Below are positions 11,779-22,300 of a DNA stretch of 64,000 nucleotides, piece after piece. This DNA is from Membranipora membranacea (Eukaryota > Bryozoa > Gymnolaemata > Cheilostomatida > Membraniporidae): assembly GCA_914767715.1 (NCBI GenBank), contig OU612072.1, forward strand, positions 21,824,001-21,888,000, given 5' to 3'. Under the pieces are notes generated by a model. The model did not search any database, had not been told where the DNA came from, and was given only the letters and a program-made list of their open reading frames with translations. The stretch's first letter is position 1. Every line of letters begins with the position of its first letter. The position numbers and the translations under genes are program-made.

Positions 11779-11833
11779 TGACGTATTGTGTGTACTATGA
11801 CGTACAATGGCAGTGACGTATGGCAATGACGTA
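11779..11833. promoter_or_regulatory. Cluster of four CRE-like TGACGTA sites
   Basis: TGACGTA occurs at 11779, 11798, 11814 and 11827, within 55 bp. TGACGT is the half-site core for CREB/ATF-type bZIP factors. The sites lie 1.5 kb upstream of the reductase gene. They may instead reflect a decayed short tandem repeat, since CAATGACGTA recurs. Confidence 0.3.
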
Positions 11834-12430
11834 CAGTACAGGCAGGATCGTATTTATAATCTTTGGTACAGGTCCTCATCATGTTATCTTTAGCCACATA
11901 TTTAAATCTCATCATCATTTACATCTGATGCATTATTTTATTACCACACAAGGAAATTCTGCCAATTAAAATGATGGACAATTAATTGATATTCCTCAAG
12001 TACTAAGGAGGCGTGACTAGGCAAGACTGGGCGTGGCTTTTGGCTATATGAGAAGTGAGAACCACTTCTGTACTTGCGAGCTTAGGACTAGCACAGATAT
12101 CTACTACCATCTTCATAACCCAGTAAGAGTAAGCTGTTAGATAATAATGATATGATCTTATTATATAGATATGTACTGCGTCAGAAAACATGTTCTGCAG
12201 TGTTCTGCAGACATTGTAGTATCCGGTTATAGATTGATTAAAATGCATTACGTACAGCATACAGTACACCCAATTCTGCATTCTTGCATCCCCGCTTTTA
12301 GAATAGGGAATAGGAATATTGCAAATGTTTGGTATCGAGGCGCAGCTCTGGCACAGCGCCTCAATATCACTCTGCAACCACAGAGGGAACAATTTTGTTC
12401 TACCAATGAAATTTGGATCTACCCATAGAC

Positions 12431-12592
12431 TTAATAATAAACCTAGACAGGACACTATTTATACAGCTGAAATGAGGCACTTAATTGTGGGGCGACGTTA
12501 CGTCATTGGATGGTGTAGTAGCAATGATGCTATCATAATAATTGACTTACTGCTAATGCTCTATATAGTGTCCTGTCTAGGTTTGTTATTAA
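12431..12592. mobile_element. Short inverted-repeat element with TTAA ends
   Basis: The left end TTAATAATAAACCTAGACAG and the right end, read on the other strand, TTAATAACAAACCTAGACAG match over about 28 bp with one mismatch. The body of 162 bp has no coding capacity. Its right TTAA (12589-12592) doubles as the left TTAA of the next element. Confidence 0.6.
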
Positions 12593-12969
12593 AGGGCAAC
12601 CAAGGTTTCAAACAACTTCTCATTGATGGCTATTGATTAATAGCAGATTGCACCTTCTGCATGGGGAAAAAGACAAAATATAATTCGGATGATTATTCAG
12701 TCAGAATTCTTGTGAAACACTTCTCCCATCAGGTACTCAAACTCAGCTAAAAGAGAATACCACATAGCAGTTTCCTGTTCCTGTTATTATTTAGCCTGTG
12801 CTCTATAATTATTACAGCAAAGTCTTGGAACCTCCCCTAAACTGAAGTGTTACCCAGCTTAGAGTCAGCAACTACTTCGAGTTTTGCATCGCGTAATGCA
12901 CAAAGCTGATGCTGCCCAGCACATTATTGGCTACCCATTAATGCATTGCTGCGAAACCTTGGTTGCCCT
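12593..12969. mobile_element. TTAA-flanked MITE of piggyBac-like type
   Basis: A 377-bp element flanked on both sides by TTAA (12589-12592 and 12970-12973). It has 17-bp perfect terminal inverted repeats AGGGCAACCAAGGTTTC. TTAA target duplications are the hallmark of the piggyBac superfamily; the family name is inference. No transposase frame. Confidence 0.65.
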
Positions 12970-13307
12970 TTAAGTCTATGGATCTATCCTTCTTTATCAA
13001 TATTAGTAATCAACAATTCACTAATTTTTTGAGTTGCCTCCCCGTGTTAAGTGTTTAGTGTTTCAGTCAGTGATTATAGCAATGATCTCTCTCCAATAAG
13101 ATCATAACTAATGATGAATTCTATGACTTATCAACTTAGTTCACAACTCTTTGTAACGATTTTATAATGAGATCCATAATAATAATCTGTATGCAGTCTA
13201 GAACTTAGCTACGGTATAAGTCCAAGGACGTATACTGCAAAATGTTGCAGTGCTTTCTATAAACTCATTTATCCATTGCCTCATTCACAGACAGCAATAA
13301 CTCTGCT

Positions 13308-16300
13308 ATGGAGAAGATATCCCTTGGAGGAAGTGACTTGAAGGTCAGCCCAGTTTGTGTGGGGTGCTGGCAATTCAATGATGGCCAAATGGATGGTAGC
13401 AAGACATGGAGTGGACAGAGTTATGAAATGTCCAAATCCATTGTTGACAAGGCACTTGAGCAAGGCATCAACTTCTTTGACACAGCAGAGGTAAGTTACT
13501 GTATACTACATGCTTCAGTGGGGAGGGAAGCCGTTGCTAAAAACTCACAAACCAATGAGGGAGTTCATTGCATAGACAAAAAATCACTTTTTTACTGTTA
13601 CTGTGTGTGTGTTTAGGCACTAATAATGAACCTAAGGCTAGTAGATAGTATCCAGGCCAGTGGTTAGCTCTGAATGGTGGGTTTAGGGGTTTTCTTTCTC
13701 GCTTTTCTCACCTAACCGGCTGTATCCTTAGCAGGTAGCCGTTCTGCTAGCTCCAAGTTCAATTAGAGAATGCCATCTGACCCTGTTGTTCACATCCTCC
13801 TGCCCCAGACCCCAACGGCTCATGTCTGACTTTATGGTGTCTTTCCATCGCTGCAGGGGTCTTCCTCTCCTCCTTTTACTGCCGACCATTAGATTGGTGA
13901 CCTGGCGGACATCTTCCTCCTCCTCTCTCCGGCAAACGTGACCATGCCACTGCAGGCGTCTCTTCCTCATTTATGTTGAAATTTCTTTAACTCCTGCCTG
14001 TCTCCTGATCTCTGTGTTCTCGATATGTTCCTCATAGCCGATCCCATAGATTTGTCTTAACATCCTCATTTCCGTCGCATCCATCCTGTCTTCCATTCTC
14101 TGTGTGACCGGCCAGGTTTCGCTGCCATACATGAGTGTTGGCTTAATAGATGTTTTGTATAGAAGTACTTTTAGTTTAATTGGTACTTTCTTGTCACACA
14201 ACACTCCTGTAAGATCCCTCCACCTGTCCCAAGCCGCATCTATCCTCCTAGCTATCTCCGCAACACACCCTCCATGGATCCTGATCTAACATGGTACCCA
14301 GGTACTTAAAGGCAGCTTTCTCAGGTACTTCACTATGGTCATGCTGGTTGTAGTTTTTCAATTTGATCTTCCTAGTTGCTCCTGTTGGTGGCATGTACTC
14401 CGTTTCAGTCCGACTCAGTTTAGGGGTTGGTTGGGTTTATTCCCTCAACCCAACCAGACAGAGTAAACACATTGGCTAACTGAGCCCAGGCTCTGGTGGG
14501 AGATGCGGCAAGACCTTTGTATGGTAATCTGGGGTATGAGTCGTTAGTTGGTTAGTTAGGTTGGTCGAGTGCTCCGGTGGTCAAGTGCCCTAGTAGTCGA
14601 GTCCTTGACCACCAGGGAACTCAACCACTCTGGACTTCTACCAACTACATGAGCTGGTCTGCATCATTTTTATTTTTTGGTGTTGTGAGGTGCCTCCATA
14701 TGTAAAATGACCGGATGCGTCGGTCTGAGAACCAAACTTATCGGCTGTATCAACAAATCATCAAGTCAACTATAAACACTGCCTAAAAGCGGCTACATGC
14801 CTGTTCTTTCTTCTGTCTGGCTCTGTGATGCTTTTTTGTTGTAAAAAATGTTGAGCTGCATTATATCTTATTCAGATTAACAAACAAAGTGGGGTCATCC
14901 ACTTTCCGTTGTGTATGATACCCACAAATTTGCATGGAAGGCCTTCCTTGACTGCCACTTGCATTGACGTTAAGATTAGTATATCAAGGTTCAGCCTGCA
15001 CATCCAATTCATCCTGGGCAGCATATGGCTCTCCAAGTCTAGTACCCTAAAATTTAAGCGATAGATGTGGGATGGTTCACTAATTGTTGCAGCGATTAGG
15101 TGCCCGGTGTCCTCAATTTAGGTCATTATTTGCTTCTAGATCCGGGATGATTAGAAACCTACAGTTATTGTTAGGGCCTATAATGACGTCATTGTCTCTA
15201 CCACAATGAGATAAACACCTGGGTTGGTCCCGGCACTCACTCCTTTTGTCACTGAGTAATTATGAAGGGCTTATCAACATAATTATTGGCAGAAAAATTT
15301 CCTCAGTAGGTTTTGATGTTGTCCAAGATTGAAGCGCTTACTGCAACCTTCTTCTATTGACATATCTAGTGATATCTAGTGATATCTAGTGCCGGGATTT
15401 TGTCTGCAGCCAGTTGACAGTTGTATAACAGATTGTCTAAACAAAAGTTTGACCTGGCCTAAATAAAGTATCTCTACCTAGATATCTCTGTTTAGATATC
15501 AAAGCTATCTTGATAATGTAGTCTGGAAGCACCTGTTTGACAGATTGCGGTTACCAGCAGAATTCTTGCGTCAGCAACATTTATCTAACAATACTAACAT
15601 CACGTTCACATCACAGAGTAAGGATATCCTTACTCTGTGTTCACATTGCAGAGTAGGATTAGATAAATTTCCTTTATGGTCTCCAGGATGTAAGAAACAT
15701 CAATTATCTGTCTGACCTTGGTTTGTGGTATCCATAGTAATATATAACATGTCAGATCTGCATAATAAGACACCTAAAAAATAGCCTTTGATTTTTACAA
15801 TATCCGGGAATATAAACTATAAATTTATGTGCCAGTGGTTTTCTATCCAATTTTACTTCAATGCAGATCTATTGCTATCACTTTCTTAATGCCTGTCAAT
15901 TTTGTTTATGGCAAATACAGACTGAAAAAGGTCATAGGTTTGTCAGAGTGACTACTAAATTTAGATAGTGTTAATGATCGAAGTTGAGGGGATAATGTAG
16001 TAACTGTACGTCTAACTCATATTTGATGACCCAAGTTGCTGTTTTTAGTCTACCAGTTTCATAAAGGCCTACCAAATTCCAAAGATAAACTTTTAGAAAG
16101 ATTATCGAAGTCTGATTGTGGAATTCAGGTCAGATATTGTGCCGTTGCAAAGTCCAGATTTGTGGTTGTTTCAATTCCGAACGACGCAGAGTAGAGCAAT
16201 CAGAAGTGTATATCAGAAAATGTTGTTTATATGTCATATTGGGTGCTTGGTGATGAAACAAGCAACCTTGAAAGCTCCCCCAAGTGGGACTCTAAACCAT

Positions 16301-19300
16301 CACTCCTGCAACACCAATCGTCTGACAGAGAATAGCAAGCGCGCTAACAGATTGGTCCATCTCACCATCCTGTCTCCCATCTCTTCATGGTTGTTACAAT
16401 TACGAAAAAAGCCAAGTAGAGCAATCAAAATCCGACAGAAAAGGTAGTTAATGAGTCATATCTGGCGTCATGTTTTCATGTTGTCATGTCATCCCGTCTA
16501 ACCGTCTCCTTGTTTTACAGGGATACCTAAACTCTGAGGATGTTATGGGACGTATACTAGAGGGAAGGCGTGAGAGCGTCGTACTCGCCTCTAAGTTTGG
16601 ATATGGAGCCGATAAGAAGACAGACTATACAGCTGAAGATGTGGAGAAGGCTCTCAGTGCTAGTCTGAAACGTCTGAGGACTGATTATATAGATTTATAT
16701 CAAGTTCACTGGCCTCCTGTTATTGGTATGAAAGGGAACGGGGTGACCGACCCTGATAATTGGGAAGTCAAAGGGCTTTGTTGATATTGCATGTTAGTAC
16801 TAACCCATAATGCAACTCTATCTTAAAATTCCCATGAATAGCGAGTCAATTTCAATATCTAAACTTGCTATTCCAGTGAGATAAGGTCCCGTCAACATAT
16901 ATTATGTTAACAGGGCCCTTATCTTATTTCCTACCAAATTGCATTGTGGGATAGACCCACTAGCAAACATTGCTAACATTGTCTACTGTTTAACATGTCT
17001 TATTAGAAATCTTGCATTCATTTATCTTAAATTAAATGAGATCCGGCTACATGTGTTGAGGAATTCATGACAACTTCAGCTTAGGAAGATTAACCCTGCT
17101 GCAGCTAAAAGTCATGTCAGTAGTGCAAAAGGATTTCTAAGTTTAATTTGCCCTCCCATGTGCTGATATTCTCTTACTAGAATTACAATAGTTTATCATT
17201 AATTGATGGATCCGTTGTTGCGCATCTCTTCACTTCTATTCATATACTGAAAGAACAACTATTGTTAGTGAGGCCTTGATTGTCATCTTTTGATTTCCAA
17301 GGTCTGTGTGTCCGATTTCAGTCATTATTTATATTTGGCTATAATGAATCGGGCACGGTAATAGGGGACTGAGTTTTGAATTGCCAAAGAGGTCAGGTCT
17401 ATGATAACTTAGACTAAGTTTGATCGATTCGCCTGCATTCGGAGTCGCTCCCGATCCATAGCGTGACCAGTGGAAGGGAGCAACTGGAATGCAGGCAATC
17501 GGATAAAACTTGATCTAATGATAACATGACATTGACCTGACTTTTATGAGAATGTCTATTTTATACATTGTGGGAAGGCTGTTTAAGGATACCATGTTGT
17601 GATGATATCATTTGTTATAATCCTCTAGGAGATGATAACATGACCTTGACCTGACTTTTATGATAATGTCTATTTTATACATTGTGGGAAGGCTGTTTAA
17701 GGATACCATGTTGTGATGATATCATTTGTTATAATCCACCAGGAGATAATGCTGTGGAGATTGTGAAGGAATTAGAGAGACAGAAATCACTGGGGCGTAT
17801 CAAAGAGTATGGAGTCAGTAACTTTGGTAAAGAGAATCTGGAGTCGTTCCTTGCTGCTGGAGGTAAACCAGTGTCTAATCAGGTGAGTAATACTGATACT
17901 AAAGTCAGTCAGTTTGGAGGTCTTTCCACACTGACATCGAGCTTACAGTATTAGCATGTCAATTTAGAAGCAGTATCTAACATACACCCGCCCCTAATTA
18001 GTGGAAAAATTGAACTCAGGTCGTCACACCAAATCCCTTGTGAAGGTACTACTACTTAGTGGATTAATTCACTCTCTATCGATCAGAGATAAACATGGGA
18101 TATTATATCAAGTGATCAGTGTAACCCAGGGGTGTCTTTCTATCAAAAAAAGCCAAAATAACAATTTGATCGCTCACTAGTGAATGAGTGATACTCTAAC
18201 ATGTATTACTCATAAATTTCTCACTCATTGATCGAACTATGTACATCATGAGTGAGCGATTTGAAACAGTGATAATTAGCTATGCTAAAGCATAGCTCAT
18301 TCTAATTGAAAGACCCCCCCCCTGATCTCTAGTCATTCCAACCATATCTACAGGGGTAAAGTGGTTGCAGGAGGATACGATCACCAACCCACAAGGTCAC
18401 ATGGTCACAAGAGCACAGGGTTTTGTCCATTTACTCAACATCACATAGAATTTTTTTCCAGTCCTGCAGGTGAATTTTTTGGCTTAATAGCATTAGGTCA
18501 TCCCCAAATAGCTTAGCTAGGCTCTGGCTAATATATTCCTCAAAGTACCTATAAACAGCTGATCAATTTGGTCAGTTTAGCTAGTTTCGGAGGCTCAATG
18601 TTACCTAGCCCCTAGATTGACTTTAATCTTGAAATAATATATTTAGCACGTATTTTATGGACTTCACCACTCAATTGCATAAATTCCAAACCAAAGTAGA
18701 AACATTGGTGCTCTTTAACATCAGATGAACCCTAGACTAGCTAAACTAAACACCAGCTATCACTTCTACTCCTCTGTGGTAGTCACTATTATATATGACA
18801 CTGTATTAACATTAGCGTCATATGAAAAGATCATAGATGCAATTACACATGGCAGAAAAATGGTACAATATGATTCTAAGATTAAATACAATGCTGAATA
18901 AATTGTTGTATGAATCAGTGGTGTATCAAATGAATTTTACAGATTTATAACTTTGTATCACTGAATTTCTTCCAAATGTCTCATGACTACTAGCCATTGA
19001 ACTTAGAGAGAGCTTAGTACCAGAAAATTCGTCACTCTGAAATCACCTTCAACACTTAGAAGTTACTCTAGTTGAGTAAAATATGTGCAGGAGGGAAAAT
19101 CTGCTATTTTGCACAGGCTTGAATTCCTACAAACCCAACTTTAGCTATTGGAAGTTGGAGCTGGGGGGTCTTTTAATTCAAAAAAGGCCAGTGTAGTGAG
19201 TGATACCCGCTAGGGTCTCGTTCCAAAATCGCTCACACATTGATCAAACTATACACATTCTGAGTGAATGGGATGGAATGATTTTGTCTAATTGATAGAC

Positions 19301-22300
19301 CAAGTGAGTGATAAATCTGATGAAGTGATGGTGATAATTTTCTATCAAAAGCATCACCCATTCTAATTGAAAGACCTCCTGGCTAACATTCAATCAACCA
19401 CAAACTAGCTAAGTTCAACATTTATATTAGCGTATTTTTCCTCAATGATAAATCTTTCCAACTGTTGCTTTAGCCTCATGCTTGGCTTTGTCTCTGAATT
19501 TGGTCAGCTCCATGTTTTCCTAACCCGAATCATTACTCCATACTTTACTTCATCGACAGGTTTGTTACAATCTGTTAGCTCGTGGCTGTGAGTTTGATAT
19601 TTTACCCATCTGTGCTGAGAAGGGGATCAGTGTGTTAGCTTACTCCCCACTACAACAAGGACTCCTCAGCGGCAAATACTTAAATAGGGGTAAGAAAAAG
19701 CTTTCACTCAACATAATCCTGAAGGTCTTTCAATTAGAAAGAGCAATGCTTTACTAAAGCACATCGCTCAACATCTTGGTCTTTCGATTGGACAAGTTTG
19801 TTCCCAAATTGCTCACTCAGAATGTATATAATTCCATCAAAAACTAAGCGATTTGAATGCGAGAGCCTAGCAGGTATCACTCTCTCACTCATATTGCGAT
19901 CATGGCTGTTTCTAATTGAAATACCCCCGGTCTTTGATATAATTTTTTGGGAGTTATCTACTGTCGTCATCTGAGTGGATAACTCTTGAGGAATCATGCG
20001 CACAAGGCGAATTTTAAAGTTTTGAGGTTCGATGTGACGCGAATCCTTGTGATTCATATGTGTTTAGAAAATCTATACAGTTCTTAGCTTACTGCGGTTG
20101 CTAATTTTAGCCCAGTAGATATATCGGTTTGCATCACCTCCCTAATTTCGTACACTTCAGCATTACCTAAAAAAATACTTCAAGTGCAATTCTCTATTGA
20201 TATGCTGCGCACCCAATCAGGAGTTATCTATTCAAGTCAAAGTTAGTCATAGGGCCAGCTTGTCCTCAGCCTGAACGAACAGAGAAAAAGATAAATCAGG
20301 CATGTGGGAACTTTTCCTCAATGTATTTATATCCGAGCCCTCACGCTATAAAATAAACAATAAATTATAAATGATTTGACCTGATATTTGCCAGTTTTGG
20401 AAATCGACTCAAAGATATGACTAAGAAATTTGGGATGTTGTTAATATGCCAATATCTCTAACACTATTAATGTTTGTTTCTTTTTCACATTTCTACAGAA
20501 TCTGTACCAGAAGGACGTAGGAGGAGTATATTCTTTAGCTCTGAGGCTACGCCCCTAAGTCGTCACGGAGGGCAGGGATGTGAGGAACTACTCTTCAAAT
20601 CTATCAGTGAGATCAAGGTATACAACATTACTGAAGTGTCTGTTAGGTTGGTGTTCAAGTGATCATTTGAATGCCCGATCTAACATGCATATGAGTGCTC
20701 TGTTGGCGTGTGTTTGGCTAGTTTATACTCCATTGATCCCAGACATTACAGTACGTCTTGTGAGTTTTGGATCTCAAGTACTTATCTCGCCCTTTTCTTA
20801 GTTATTCTCTAACTGCTAGAGTTTATTTCACTTATTCTAAAATTTTGAAATTTACCGAGATCCTTATCTCAAAGTTCTAGATTGTCACTCGATGGCCTTA
20901 GCTGAATTATTCCCTGCGCATGATTCCACTAATATTTTATCATTGTAAAGCCTGAAAAAGCAGTCACTAATATGGTTTAAGTGCTCCAAGTGTTGCCGGA
21001 GGTTGCAGAGACTGAGGTTTGATTATCAACGCGTCCATACACTTCCAACAGTATCCACTGCAACATTTGAACACATAGACTTACACTTTCTAACAAGTCA
21101 ACTCACTGTAGTACCGAATCTTTTAGGCTGACATTGTCATGTGTGCCCTCTAGATCCCAGTTATAGACAATTACTAGATTGGTTTAAGGAAGCTTATTGC
21201 AACCATAAGGAAGCCTGGTCACAATACTCGAGATCATGTTTGATCCCATTTGCTGGCAGTTGCTCTCATTTGACCGTCGGCAGGTCAAGGGGGAGCAACT
21301 TCAAATTGGATAAAACTTGCTCTTGCTCTGGACATTTTGTTTAACTCATATCATGTTTTAGGCCTTGTGTGAGGAGGACTCTAAATCTATGAGCTCAACA
21401 TGCCTATCATGGATACTGAGACAAAAGGCATTGGCTAGTGTTATCGTAGGTAAGTACATTGTTGACCAGTGTTATTGTACTTCATCCATACTAGTGTTAT
21501 CATATCTCTTGCTTAATATATTGTATTATTGTAAGTAAGTACCTGTCATGGTCGTTGTGGGTAACATGTCATTATCAATCACTACCAAACAGTCAGTGAT
21601 TGGTAACGGAATGCCACTAACAGCGTTGTGTGTCAAAACACTTCTGCTAATACTACCATAGGCAGGTTATAAAAAATATTATCAAGTAACCATTAGATTA
21701 TGACACGGTTTCTTCTCAACTTTCTCTGTGTTGCCTAACAATGCGGATTTGTTTGCTTTGAATTTACATAGATTCAAACTGTTGGTAATGACTTGAAAAG
21801 TCCGCCAAGGTTCACAAAAAAGAGGGATACAAACTAAATCAAATAATTATATTGACTAAATACCCAAGGCAATATAAATATAGAATTTCCTTCAAACTTT
21901 GCTACACAAATTCAATGCTTTTTTGTGTGTTTTGATACAATAATAATTGTCAAATGAAAGTTGAGGTAAAATTGAGTTAGCTTTTACAGCATTAAGCCGC
22001 ATCTGAGTCTCTTTTTACTGCATATACATTAGCATCTAGGCTAACATCTTAGAAAAATGCATGATTACAATAATTAACAAAGTGCCATTTTGTTGTTGCC
22101 CAACTAATTGCCTTATTAATGTAGTATAGAGGTGGCCTTGGCTCTAGGGCGATGATCGAGCCTTAATCTATACCTAGGGTAACTTGATAATAAGAACAAC
22201 ACTATGACCAGATTGTAATTGTTGTAATAAGTCAAAACAAGAATAGTAATTTTCTTAATGGGATCCTAGAGTGACAAATTAATTGCTATCTAGTATTTTT

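Larger units (their letters stand above)
10417..13307. other. Intergenic region between the peptide cluster and the reductase gene
   Basis: No gene is supported. It contains a 42-bp tandem repeat (11521-11646), four TGACGTA sites (11779-11833) and two abutting inverted-repeat elements bounded by TTAA (12431-12969). Open frames of 100-150 codons near 12.0-12.6 kb run through these repeats and look accidental. An acceptor-like TTCACAG at 13290 suggests a 5'UTR intron for the reductase. Confidence 0.5.

Noticed and set aside
12003-12636. Overlapping frames of 85-150 codons on both strands
   Set aside because: They overlap each other and run into the TTAA-bounded inverted-repeat elements; no domain, no splice signals.
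16118-16447. 109-codon plus-strand frame in reductase intron 1
   Set aside because: No domain; composition is like non-coding repeat sequence; the reductase exons join in phase without it.
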